Translations under genes and position numbers: made by a program
Notes under the pieces: generated by a model
The model's database searches: none
The model's input: the letters and a program-made list of their open reading frames with translations, nothing else
Told to the model about the DNA's origin: nothing
Origin: Lepisosteus oculatus
Lineage: Eukaryota > Chordata > Actinopteri > Semionotiformes > Lepisosteidae
DNA length: 64,000 bases
Direction: 5' to 3'
Assembly: GCF_040954835.1 (NCBI RefSeq)
Contig: NC_090704.1
Location: 36,026,979-36,090,978, forward strand
Shown here: in pieces, positions 1-12,105 of the stretch
Numbering within the stretch: the first letter of the stretch is position 1
Layout of the letters: the number at the start of each line of letters is the position of its first letter

Positions 1-112
1 TGTCTGGCTCGGGTTGGTCATCCCCACTGGCCACCGTCCACTGGCAGTAGCTGCCGTCATTGTGAGAGCTGAAGATGTGTCCATCTTGCGTCCACCACAC
101 ACTCTCTAGCTG
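1..112 (-). CDS. LLGL2: LLGL2 coding exon 7 (partial at left edge)
   Basis: It begins after the acceptor ttttag and reads [37 protein letters not shown]. The window edge cuts the exon or its donor, so the true end is not visible. Confidence 0.88.
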
Positions 113-3100
113 CTAAAAGAAGGAATAGAAGCATTAGGGCTCTGCAGAGCTCAATTCCTGCCAGTGCATTTACTTTTAAAGGTGCAATCAACAGTCACTA
201 AGCCACCTCCAATCAGCTCAATGGAGAGATGTCAGAAACCTGTGATACACAAACAATCTGTAATGTATGTTATAGAGGACAATATGTCGGCAAATGCATT
301 TGATACATTGGAAAATCAAAAACTGAGAAGTTTTACATTTAAGATAGTCCCCATTTGCCTTTTCACTGTTATTTATTCTGCACATTTAACTTACATCAAC
401 ATGTTTTAACACAAAACAATACATCAAACAGAACATTTCCTCAAGCGTCACCCAGGTGAATTTCAAACATCTTTACTCAAGAGCAAAAAATGTTCCTTGG
501 TTTTGAAAGAAAGGATCAAAGTTAACATTGTGTTAATGTACCAAAAACAAAGGATACAAGAATAAGTATACAACCCCCAACTTTAAAGCAGTTTTGGAAC
601 TTCTTAAGTGGGGGAAAAAAAGAAATCCTAGGTGAAAACAAAGGGGCTTTAGAAGTCACCTTGTTGGCAATTAAACTTAGTCCTGCAGGTCAGGGACATG
701 AAACGAAAACAAAAACAGTTCACCAACTGTCAAAACAGTGAAAAGGACTGATCCAGTTCTACATGTGCCTTCATCTTTCCATTAAGCCCTTGTTACATGC
801 AACAGGCAGGAGGGAGGGGAGGGTGTGCACCTCTCAGTATCTCTTATCTTTAGGTAAACAATGGACATTCTTCAGAGTGTTTGCTGAGGTAGAGTAGAGC
901 TCCATAACTGTTCTTTATCTTGTCACTGGCTCCAGTCACAAAGGCCAGATTCCCAGTGGCCTGGCAATTGTAGGAATATTTAACTATGATCAAACCTGGT
1001 AGGTCATTAATACCATCTTCCAGGGAATATTTTGAAATCAATGTGGTAAAGACTGTAAACACAAAGGGGGAGATAAAGACTGAAAAGAAGAAACAGAACT
1101 GCAAGAGGGATCCCCCTATTCTGCAGACCAGATAACAGAACATGTCCAGTTAATTTGAAGGCAAGATTTCCTTTTTGTGGTATTCACCAAGCTAAAGATC
1201 TCTCACTGGTTTAGTGACAGGCTATTCAGAACAGGGAAAAACATTTCCATTTGTTTATCATCCATTTATTGAGTGATTTAATCCTTTGCATGGCCTGCTT
1301 ATTTTATAAGACACACTTTCCCCTGTTCCTCTATATTTATCGATCATTTGTGGGACTAGAGTTCTCTTTCCTAGTTCTGTAGAAGGCAGGACATTGGTAC
1401 TCACTGTGCATGCATGCAAATAATAGGAGGAAAGGTTGTGCACTTATATATGTACTGTACATAACAGCAAATATTTGTCTGCCGTTTAAAATTTGCTGCC
1501 TTGTTTATCACCTCCCAATCCAGCTTATCACCTGCCTGGAACTGTTAACTCTTGGTAACCCTAGGGAAACAGTGTATGTGTAATTAAGTTTTATAATATA
1601 TGCAAAAGCAAACTGGGGTCAGCACCTGATTTTATTTGTATTTTTAGAACCTTCAGTTATTTACATCCTTTCCAACAGGACCATTAGTCTCTAGCTCATA
1701 AGTCTTTCCAACTGACTCTAGTGCTGCACAGAACAACTGAGTCATGGAAACAAACTCTAATACATATATGGTCACATGATTTACGTTTACCCACTTATAA
1801 CTCTGTGTACTGCTCAAAATACAGATTTTTTAAAAGTGGTCCACTTACCACTGTTGTTCCGAGAAATACATTTTAGCACCCTCACTGGAATTAATTTCAA
1901 TTACACAGGATTACATATTTAGTATTCAAACTGAAATGTCTTTGTACACCTGATCATTGTGAACTCGACTGTTGTCACCCAGCGATAGATCGAAGTAGAA
2001 GCCTTACAGAGAAGACAACAGTGGCTCAGAAAGCTTAGGTTATATACATACAGTTAGATTACATACAATAGAGTTACATTAGAAAACCTAATAAAGATAA
2101 ACTGCTTCAGATAACCCACACACATCAGAAGCGTGCCACAGACAGAACGGCACTGCGCAGACAGATAACCTGTGTCGAGGAGCTTGCGGTACCTGCGTGC
2201 CAAGGAAGTGCCGGGTGGCACGGTTCCTCTCCAGGTCCCAGACGACCATGAGCCCGCGGCTGTAGCCAATAAGGATCTGGTTTTCGTTCTGGGGGTTCTC
2301 CTGCAGGGCCTCCACACACTCCAGATTTCTGCGCCCCACATAGTCCTCCGGTACCCTGCACAGGGACAGCGAGAGTGATGGATAGAGGTGGGAAGATCGG
2401 TGGAGGAAAGATCCTGAGAAATGTTGCAAAGGCCCGTCTTACTTATATGGTGTTCAGTAACCAAAAGACACCATTTCCAGACTGAAAGTTGGAACAAAGG
2501 GACACGACAAAACTAGCAACTGCTTATCACACAGATACTCAATGGTGTTTTTATTAGTTTTTTATTTTTTATTACTAATGCTTTTTTTAGGCACTGTTTC
2601 AAATGCATTATCTAAATGGTTATTAAAAAAGTGCAGGAACACCCAATTTCAATTTTAATTAAGAAAATGCACTTAAATGGTAAAGGAAAATCAGCTAGCC
2701 CAGAAGAAGTTACTCTGAACTCTGGGATTCAAAGACAAGATGACAGGAGGCACTGAGCTGAAATAATGCAATCAAGAATCTGAAAATGAAATGATTAAGA
2801 ATGATCAAGAAAAATTACTGGAAACTGTTCAAAATTCTCTTTTGCCATTGGAAAAATCAATGACCATTAGGATGGGCACAAGTCTACTGCAGTTTGCCAG
2901 CATTAATTAATGCTGCAAGAGTAAATCGTTCAATTAATGGGTCCAAGCTGTCAGAGTGTCTGTGGTCACGTAGACTCACTCAGAAAAATGTTACAAGAAA
3001 ATCAATATTTTTAGAGTATTTTTTATATTTCTCAATTTCTGTAGTCCTGCCATCTGTGTGATCCAGATGCAATGTGCTGTGTGAACAATACGCAGCTTTT

Positions 3101-6100
3101 AATCACTTAGGCTTATTGATCGCTTTAATTTAATGGTTTGCATAATTAGAAATTAGTACTCAAGTTTCAGAAATACCCTGCAGTAAAGGCTTGACATACT
3201 GTTGCCAGTAAATTTAGCAAACGGAAGTCTGCTCAGACTGTTCTAGGAGCACTTTATCCTCTCTTGCTGTTTAAATAATTTTTAATAGGCTACAGATTAA
3301 TAACGTACAAACACTGCTTATCATGGGAGTTGTAAACGGTGTTGTAAGTTGTAAACTTAGCCATAATACTCCATTTCCAAACATCTGTTCACTAAAATAT
3401 ACCCGGATGAGAAGAGCTCTGAAGGAGTACGTACTGGGACTCATGCTTATCCCCATCTGAAAAATCAATAGCTGAAAGTGGTTAACAAATTGTTCAGTAA
3501 GCATTCAGGCAAAAGGTGGAAATTAAATCTGAAGACACAGCAGGACCTAACCCCAGTCCCTGCAGTGATCCCTGCTGTACCTCTGCTGCACGGCCTCCAC
3601 ACTGATGTTACGCTCCTCCAGCTCCCTGAACACGGGCACCTCCACCACGAAGACGTGCCCACCCTCCGTGCCCAGGAACAGCAGCTCCCCTGAAGAGTGT
3701 GCCAGCACTGCCGTCACCCGCGTCACACTGGGGGGGGCACTGCAGACAGTCACACGGAAGGAGACAGGATTATTGCCTGCTGCAGGGGTGCTGGAGTGTC
3801 ACGGGTTTCTTCAGCAACTCTCAACAGCGTGACGAGACCTGCAATTATGTACTAAGAAAGCAAAGCAGCAGTTCGTGTTCACTTAGAGTAATGCAGGAAC
3901 GGAAAAAAGTTATCATGGGAGTGAACAAAAAATACAAAGCAAATATTTTTTGCAGTGTTTTCTGTATCATGTGGGAAACAGTATTGATGGAGAGAAATAG
4001 ATTAGACCCCAAATGCACAACACTTTGTAAATTAATTTAAGATTTTCCAAGTTGAAGCCTTTTACTCATTGGGTGTTGGGAAAATACAAGCTAGTTTCCA
4101 TGAGAACTTGAATCTACCAAATTTATTCATGACTAAAAATCAATAATTCAGGCACTGGAGTGCAGATTTTGCCTAATAATAGTCTTTTCTTTTTAATTAA
4201 GGAGGCTTATTAGGTCTTATGTATAAACTAGAAAGATATGGCGAGAATGTCACTATGAGTCATCACTGACAGTGATGTCTGTGCATGTGAGGAAAAGTAT
4301 TAGTACATGGATCAGTGTTGACACAGCAAGTAAAGTGTTGGTCTATCACCATCCTGCGAGTGTGTGTCATTGGTGACAATACACTCTTCAAGTTGATCAG
4401 AATGCGTGTCAGCAAGGCGTGCACTGTTTGACTGTGTATGAGTGTAGGGCATGAGGGCCTCACCCCGGTGGGCCAGTCAGCGTGAAGCGCCCAACCTCCA
4501 GCAACTCTGACAGGCCCTGGTGAGCCCGCAGGGTCCACATGTGGAGGCTGTTGTCATCCAGCAGAGTGACCAGCTCGCCCTGGAGAACACAGGCACACAT
4601 TGCTCACTCAAAGAGTAACTGGGAAAGAGAGAGATGGGTCGACAGAGGATGTGACAGTAAAGCCACACTGCTCACTGAGATTTGATCTTTGAAGTTTTAA
4701 GGTTCATGCAGAACTGGTTGAGCTCCTTTAGCACCCCTAGTATGTCATACATTTTCTATAAGGCTCCATGAATTATACACGTGGCAATACAATGGTAGTA
4801 ACTCAATGTTTGTTTTAAAAACTACTTTAATCAGCTTGTTTTGTCATGCATTACACACTAAAGTATAACTAAGAATTAAAGATGGTTAAACTAACCATTA
4901 ACCCCAATCAAGAATAACATGCACCCCAGGGTACGTTCATATGACATTAATACTATAACAGTAGGTTGCTCCTGCCAAATAGTCATCATCATTATTAAAA
5001 TTTTCCAACCAAGATTTCTGTTCTTACTTAGGGTAGACTCATTTTAAAAACAAAGTTCCAAAAAAACAAAAATGAGTCATTCCTTTTGTTTTAGCTTGTG
5101 CCAGTTAAGTCCTAAAATTCTTCTGCACGGGATTTTAAATTTGCTGGTTTCATCAACATTCACTGCTGAACAACAGCTGTAGCCTACTTGCCTGATAGGG
5201 GAGGAAATGTATCTGTGTGACAGCGGCGTTCTCCTCATGCAGCCCCATGAACTCAACGCCTGGAGCTCCATATCTGGCGGATTGCAGTGTTAAGTAAAGT
5301 CTGGATCTACTTGCAGAGAAAGTCCTCATTTGTGAGTAAGTGCAGTCTGGTTTTGAGCTCAAGCATAAAACCAGCCTCAGATAAGAGCACGCCAAGACGA
5401 AAGCAGTTAAATATTCAATATTATTCATTGTGCTGTATTCACTACCTGTTTCGAGCAACACTATCCAATGTGCTAATACATTTATTAAACTTTATTGCTG
5501 AACTGTACCTATTGAATTTAGAATCAATGCAGTTTTGTTCATAATACCATATTCAAATCATTAGAGATTTTTTTAATAAGTAAAACATGGAAACTTATTT
5601 CTGAAGCTATGAAGACTTTAATGGAATAGGTATTCATATCCTAGCCTTAATTAACCTGAATGCTTGCAAGGACAAACCAGTCATATAAGGATAGTTTTAC
5701 CATTACTTTCAACAATTAAATATGCAAATAGCATTGTTGGAAATGGGAGGGTCAAAGCAAGTAAAACAAGTTTTTTCAACAAGCAATTTTCAACCTGCAT
5801 TTGCTTATCAAATATCACCTTATCAGCAAGGTTTTATTTTGCTTTTATGTAAGAAAGAAATTCAAAGAGGTATTTCAGATCTGGAAATGCAGGCTTTTCA
5901 AAATGTTTTGAAGAAATTAACCCCCAGACTCAGAGATGGGGCATTCTATAAGGTTACGATATAGATTGAAGGGTTCACATTTCTATCACATATAAAACCA
6001 TTGGCAGAACAAGTCACAATCAACCATTGCTTTTGTTATAAAAGAGAGTGCCTGACCGCAGAGTTCCCAAAGAAAGCACCAGCCAGTTTCCCTCTGTTAA

Positions 6101-8472
6101 GAGGCCGCAGGTATTCAGACAGGTTCCCCTGCATTGTGTGAGTAATGCAGACACACCCCCTGCTCTCAGAATTCACAGCAGTGACAGCCGACATGCTAGA
6201 CCCAGGGATTTGCACAATCCCATGGGAAAATACGCACAAAAAGACAAAGCCAGGCATGAACACAAAGACGCACTCTGACGTACACCAGCGTGTATTCTTC
6301 AAGTCACACAGAAAACGGGCTTGGACCTTTTCGGCATCCAAATTTTAGATGTGTGGACATTATCCCTGGTGACACCCCAGCCTTCCACACTCCCCAGAAG
6401 TAATTTTCATAAACTTGTCTTGAATAACCTGCAAACTATACAAGATATTATGGAATTTAAATTCAGAATTTCTCCATCAACTAAAAAGCACAAAACATCA
6501 CCATAATGGATTCCTTATGTTCATTAATAATATTTAATAATTATTTAATAATAGTAAATTAAGTAGAAAAGTGTGAGATTTAATAAGTCTCTTTTCTAAC
6601 AGCATAACAGATGATAAAGCAATGTGAGAATGAACTAAACGTAAGATTAAATACCATTTTATTTTATAGGAATTAAAAACAAGTTGAAAGGGATCACATT
6701 AAATAATGTCATTGTCCCCTCCCAGGAAGAATATCAGCCGCTTGTCAGATTGCTCAAACATTAACATTCCTGCACTTCTATGTAATAGTTTAAAGCATGT
6801 CAAGCCTACATATACACTAATATAGCCAATGGCAAAAAACCAGAAAAAAATGCTAACACCTTAGGTACAATTTGCTCACAACTAAATACCTACATGATTT
6901 CTAAGCTATGCGATCCAGAGGTTACACAATTTCCTAGGCTCAAGCCCCACCTTTGACCAGGGTAGGTGTGCTACCTGGTACAATTTAACCTTGTTGTGAA
7001 ACCAATTTTCCACTAGGAGAGACTCTGCAGCCATTGGCATATAATGACATTAACGCATTGTCAACTCCATAGTCTCTGGACGCTATTTACATAAAAGCCC
7101 GATAAATGACTAAAGAGTCACATTACTATTGTAAAAGTCTTCCACACATTCCAGTTTGGAAAACCTAAATCCTCCTCTCTTTGCATTATAGCACATATAT
7201 ACTCCCGAGATGAACGTTGAGGAATAATCAAAGCTACACATCGTCCAAGTTGGGACAAATATTTACCACGATTACACCTTAGCTGAGAGCAAGGCCACAC
7301 ACATCTGCCTGTGGTGTGCATTTGTGGATACAGTTTGATGGCTCCTGATCGGGTTCCGATGGCCAGGAGGTCCAGGCTGGGGCTGTACCCGAGGGCGCTG
7401 GGCTGGTGGGGGAATCCATGCTCCACAGTCTGCACATGGATGAGACACGGGACAGAGTGAAACAGAGAAAAGTCAAGGAAAGCTATGAGAGAACGGATCC
7501 ATCAGTGAGCATGTTAAAACATTCCAACAAGTCTGAGGACGGCAGCAAAAAGAGCAAAAATGAACCCAAATATGCTGGTTACGTCTGACAGGGCTTTAAT
7601 AATATTAAAGCAATGAGAAAAAAACCTGGCAGGAATTGGTTACACCTGCCATGGCAGAAAGACAAAGATTGTTCTCCTCCCAGCAGCAGGTAGCCTCATA
7701 CTCTGCAGAGTACACCAGGTGAAATTTTCACTGCTCCTCTCTGCATCTTGTGCAAAAGACATCACTAAAATCACCATCACAAATCGCTAGGTTTCCCTGA
7801 AACACTCAGTGTTGCGTTTTATAAAAAGCTGAGAAATAGTGTGCAAACAGTTACTGAACTGGCTGTGTGAAAAACAAGGACTTCATTTCTCTTTCCAATG
7901 AGATCCCTCCTCCCCCCCCCAGTTTCAGAACTTAGAGATCAGATCACCATGGGGAGGCATGAGGCAGGGCAATCTCAGAAGATGCACCTTGTGATACACA
8001 CCTGTAAATCCCACAGATTTAAACCAGCTCTCAAAAAGAGGCATCCTAGTCCAGGTCCTGGTAACCCAACCGTCTTTTTATTCCAATTGAATTTTTTATT
8101 TAATTGCACCCCTTATTTAACTTAGTCAATTAAATAAAGCAGTACAATTAATTTGCTAATCAGACATGGTAGATGCGTTATTGTCTTGCAAAAGCGATAA
8201 TGGGCACATTTGGTTCAAGTGTTTGCTTTGCACGTTTTTTCCTGCTATAGACATCCTTGGATAATACAGTCAAACCACTCTAACTGCAAACATCAGCAGT
8301 ATAATCAAGAACTGAAGGGGAAGCAGTAATTGTTTTCACATGGTGGGGAGGCTGCAGTGTTGTTACTGCTATACAGCAGGTCGTCCAGGCCTTGCACCTT
8401 ATTGAACTGGTAGAGCTCTTGTTTGAGGCGGTCTCGGTGGGATTCCTGACCGTGGCGACGGAATTTCTTCAT
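1..8472 (-). CDS. LLGL2: LLGL2, lethal giant larvae homolog 2, N-terminal part (seven coding exons, continues past left edge)
   Basis: LLGL proteins are WD40 beta-propeller scaffolds of the basolateral cortex; they oppose the aPKC-PAR6 complex and set epithelial apical-basal polarity. Seven minus-strand exons (8398-8472 coding, 7332-7429, 5192-5273, 4464-4579, 3581-3739, 2193-2355, 1-112) splice in one continuous frame and give about 268 residues. Diagnostic stretches are [20 protein letters not shown] (residues about 23-42), [37 protein letters not shown] and the final SYCQWTV. The SYCQW and AVTQIH wording fits LLGL2 better than LLGL1 from memory of the human proteins. The start is the ATG at 8472-8470, which opens [20 protein letters not shown], aligning with the vertebrate LLGL N-terminus. 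The rest of the protein (full-length homologs are about 1,000 residues) lies to the left of the window. One intron uses a GC donor. No frame damage was seen. Confidence 0.93.
2193..2355 (-). CDS. LLGL2: LLGL2 coding exon 6
   Basis: 163 bp encoding [20 protein letters not shown] and [20 protein letters not shown] to HFLGTQ. The ILIGYSRGL stretch is a hallmark of LLGL proteins. The acceptor is gtgcag, the donor gtaccg; the exon ends in phase 0. Confidence 0.93.
3581..3739 (-). CDS. LLGL2: LLGL2 coding exon 5
   Basis: 159 bp encoding [20 protein letters not shown], then [20 protein letters not shown] and up to EAVQQR. It matches the human [20 protein letters not shown] region. The acceptor is ctgcag, the donor gtacag. 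Confidence 0.92.
4464..4579 (-). CDS. LLGL2: LLGL2 coding exon 4
   Basis: 116 bp encoding [20 protein letters not shown] onward to FTLTGPPG. The acceptor is ctccag, the donor gtgagg; the glycine codon is split after two bases. Confidence 0.92.
5192..5273 (-). CDS. LLGL2: LLGL2 coding exon 3, ends at a GC donor
   Basis: 82 bp encoding [20 protein letters not shown] and IHFLPYQ. The acceptor is cgccag. The only donor that preserves frame and family sequence is CAG|gcaagt, a GC-AG intron; it joins to GGCGAGCTG to read [13 protein letters not shown]. Confidence 0.9.
7332..7429 (-). CDS. LLGL2: LLGL2 coding exon 2
   Basis: 98 bp encoding [19 protein letters not shown] onward to IKL. The acceptor ends gtgcag; the donor is CT|gtatcc, and the split leucine codon CT+A is completed by the next exon, giving KLYGAPG as in other LLGL proteins. 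Confidence 0.92.
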
Positions 8473-8509
8473 CCTCCCTCCCCGTTACCCCCCCGGCAAG
8501 CTGCGGATC
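8398..8509 (-). CDS. LLGL2: LLGL2 first coding exon (37 bp leader plus 25 codons)
   Basis: Coding part is 8398-8472, phase 0 at the donor AATAAG|gtgcaa. A pyrimidine-rich acceptor ending cccag lies at 8510-8511, so 8473-8509 is 5' untranslated and at least one more noncoding exon must lie upstream (to the right). Confidence 0.9.
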
Positions 8510-10720
8510 CTGGGACAGACAGACAAGGAGAGAAGGAAAGGGACAGTCAGAACATGCATTCAGTTCTATATCCGTGAACCTGACCCCTTTCAACTGTGGC
8601 AACAGATCATGATCTACCGTTCTGGTCCTGCAAGATCTTCATCCATTCACAACTTGATTCCAGATCTTTAAACAAACCCAGACACATGTTTTGATTAGGT
8701 TCTCCGCCTATTTTTGGATAAAAGTACTACAGTGTATGTATGTCTGAGTGTGCTCTAAAAATCCAGCAAGTGTTTTATGTTTCTTTAAATTGTCAACAGA
8801 TTAAGGCTGTGGAGAAATGATAAACTAGTCCAATTAAACCTTAAACGGATGAGTTTAACATTCCAAGGTGAAAAGCAGTTTATAGCATATGGAGACACAA
8901 AACCTGCTATATTCCAGACCCTGAGGACCAGAACTGGGAACCCATGCATGAGGAGATTTATCATATATTCATAATTAAAGAACTTCAAAGTCACAAAAGG
9001 AAAAGTGTGAAGTTATTAATTGCAGAATTGTGCAAGAAGATTAGAATACAATAGTTCAATTACTTACATGAAGCAAAAATATACGTCTTAAAGAAAGTTT
9101 GATTTTTTTCAGCCATTGTACAGAAAATATTTTGCAGGTTTCTGGAGATGTAACCTAATTAAATGACTTCTGTTGACTCAGATGGTCACAGCAGGCCATG
9201 AACACACTACTGGAATGAATATACCTATATTTTGAAACGCCCAGCTTCAAAAAATCTTCAAATAGATATGTACTATGTGATAGTGTATAGAGGCTGTAAT
9301 CCACTCCAGGTTTTGCAAACTGTAGACTGAGGCAAATATCATTCATTATCATCATCTTTAGCACCACATCTGTTGATGCAAATGTACCTAAAATAAGGTT
9401 AAAATCTTGAAACACACAAGATCTGTTACTGGCTTAAACAAAAAATCTCCAGTCTTTTCATTCTGAATGAGCTCACTGCAGGTCATTCAATGCCTCAAGC
9501 ATTGCAGTCTTACACATTAGATACTTGTTTGATTGCCCAGTCGTGGAATTCAAAGCATCAGTGAGTGTAGCACAGCTTTATTTGGTTCTGCTTAACTTCA
9601 CAGAGGACATGAGGTTATCAAAACACAAAAAACACCATCTGATTTCCTATGGCATTGAGTTCACTTAATTAAAAGAAAATAATCCTGTCATGGACCCTAT
9701 GGAGGAAAAAAAACTAAGTAGAATCATACCTTTTTGGAAAATCCAAGAATAATTTTAGGACACTATCATATTTAATCTATCTGGACATTTGATTTGGACT
9801 GCAGCACAGATGTTTTGAATTGGAGTTACATATGTACACATAGCTACTGAATCAATCTGGTCCATTGAGAATGGAAGTCAACATTTGCCACTTTGCTCTT
9901 TTTCAGTTTTTTTGCAATGTGAAACCACATGCATGCCAGGAGGCAAAGAATACATGTCAAATGATGACCAACCTCTAAAATACCCTAACTTGCGCAAGTG
10001 CTTCACCGCAGTCACACACACAAAACACAAACGTGATGTACTGCTGTAGCACGTGCGTGAACGAGCATAAAAAGTCAAATTACTAAATTCTTAATAATAA
10101 TGGCTCTTTTGTGTTGACAATGTCAAATTTTCTCACTCAGATCGTATGGTAAGAGGTCACATTCTCAAGAATGTTGAAAGCATAAAGATGTTGTGGTTAG
10201 ATAGGTACAGCAAAAAACATTTTACTTTAACATTTGGCTTCTATGCTCTGGGTAGCACCTGTGAATTTCCTACAAAAGGACAGAGCTCTCCACAGGAACA
10301 CACAATGCCTTCTACTGCTTTTTCAATTTTCTTATGTAACCAGAAAAGTAACAGTAAGCAAAGCTGGTGGAACAAAGTGTTTTATGCGACGGACACTATT
10401 TCGTTCTCACGGAGATGTCGACTCTAGTGAAAAGCAAAAGAGATCACAGGGCCCTGGGGAAAGTGCCAAGAAGAAATAAACAGACTTGAAAAGTTCAAAG
10501 AATTTAAATGATCTTTTCTGGTATGCAACGAACACAGACAGAAAAACGAAAGTGAAGCACTAAATACATCTAAACCTTAAATGGCTCAACCTTAGGATTC
10601 TAAGCACTGTAATAAGCACGTAGGTATAATTACACCCTAACAGCTTTTAAGGGGAGTTAACTGTTGTAAGGCCAGCCACAATGACCTTCCAGTTAGTGGG
10701 AATTTAAGTTTTCTGAACAA

Positions 10721-10945
10721 AGCTAGTAGCACAGTGTTGGAGTTGTGAGTACTACTGTCTTGCAGCTCTGGGCCCCTGGGTTCAATTCCAGACCTGGGTG
10801 CTATCTGTGTGGAGTTTGCATGTTTGCCCCAAAACATACTGGTAGGTTAACTGGCCTCGAGAAAAAACTTGCCATGGTGCGAGTGCGCGTTGCAACGACT
10901 GGCAATCCTGTCCAGGGTGTAACCCCGCGACCCTCCGTTTCTCCT
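10721..10945 (+). repeat. V-SINE-like short interspersed element
   Basis: A tRNA-like head with a box B resembling GGTTCAATTCC (around 10,778-10,790) is followed by the V-SINE core TGTGTGGAGTTTGCATGTTT and a tail including GGTAGGTTAACTGGC. Many substitutions indicate an old copy. Confidence 0.75.
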
Positions 10946-11835
10946 TAGAAAACAGACGGAGGACCAGAAAGACCACAGGCTTAACAACCACCAGAAAAAC
11001 CTGAGAATGCGAATGAAAAGCACAGGTGGGTCCTGTACCAAAAACAGATTTATTTTTTTACAGAAAGATTATAGAGTGGAGGGAACAAAGCAGAGGAATA
11101 ATATTGAAGTAGATTCTCGGGGAGCCCCCAAAACACATGGAATTGAGACTGTTGTGAGAACAGTGAAACCACGAAGAAACATTAACAATGTGGCCACCGC
11201 TAATATCCTTCTCTACTGGTAATTGACATTTATATCCTAAGCATTAAGACCATTTGCTCTGTGATGGTCACACATTACAAATAGAGCTCTCTGACTCTAC
11301 TGCAAACTGAAAGACACTCATGAGAAATGAAAACCAAAAATGCCTGCCCAGGTTGAACATAAGGAAACTGATCAAATTTTGGGGGAACTGCACATTGTGA
11401 CTCATCTGCTCTCCCTTCATTTAGACAGCAGTGAGGGTGGGGGAGTGACAGGTCAGTACTGGACTACCCTAAAGGCCCTTTGGTCTCCTGCAAACAGGGC
11501 AAGAATTCCTGTGCTGCTTGTCAATAATAGCTGATGGATTAACCTGGGCTGCTACAGTAGTATATTGTGACAGCGGAAAAAAAGCACATAACACCTATTG
11601 TACATCACAGAGCAGATGTAGGTGTAGATATAATTAGAATGAGTTTAATGTTTTAAATATTTATATGGAGCAAGGTAAACTAGGACAAGATTTTGAGAGA
11701 TTTTAGACATGAGTCATGTTGCTTGTGGTATTAATTTCTGGTCCTCAAGAGAAATTATGTCTTCTGGTTTTCAGTCCATTCGGGTCTTTTGAAAGTGTGA
11801 ATCAGCTGTTTATGTTACCACTGGTGCCATGACTT

Positions 11836-12105
11836 TCAGCGGTGCGGTGGCTCTGTGGTTAAGGATCTGTGCCTGTGGCTGGAAGGTTGCCGGTTCGAAT
11901 CCTGCGGCAGGTTGGGCCCCCGAGCAAGGCTATTAACCCCAACTGCTTCAGGGGCGCTGGATAAATAGCTGACCCTGCGCTCTGACCCCAAACTTCTCTC
12001 CCTGTCTGTGCGTCACATGGAGAGCAAGTTGGGGTATGCAAAAAGGCAAATTCCTAATATAAGAAATTGTATATGGCCAATAAAGTGATCTTATCTTATC
12101 TCCCC
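11836..12105 (+). repeat. tRNA-derived SINE, fairly well kept
   Basis: The head carries a tRNA-like box B, GGTTCGAATCC (about 11,891-11,901). A body with two C-rich segments follows, then a tail ending GGCCAATAAAGTGATCTTAT and a short TCTTA repeat. This is a typical fish tRNA-SINE layout. It lies in LLGL2 intron 1, antisense to that gene. Confidence 0.75.

Larger units (their letters stand above)
113..8397. other. LLGL2 introns 2-7, no further genes seen
   Basis: The gaps between coding exons (113-2192, 2356-3580, 3740-4463, 4580-5191, 5274-7331, 7430-8397) are AT-rich and unique-looking. I saw no RNA gene, SINE or coding exon in them. All except the intron starting below 5192 use GT-AG ends. 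Confidence 0.6.
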
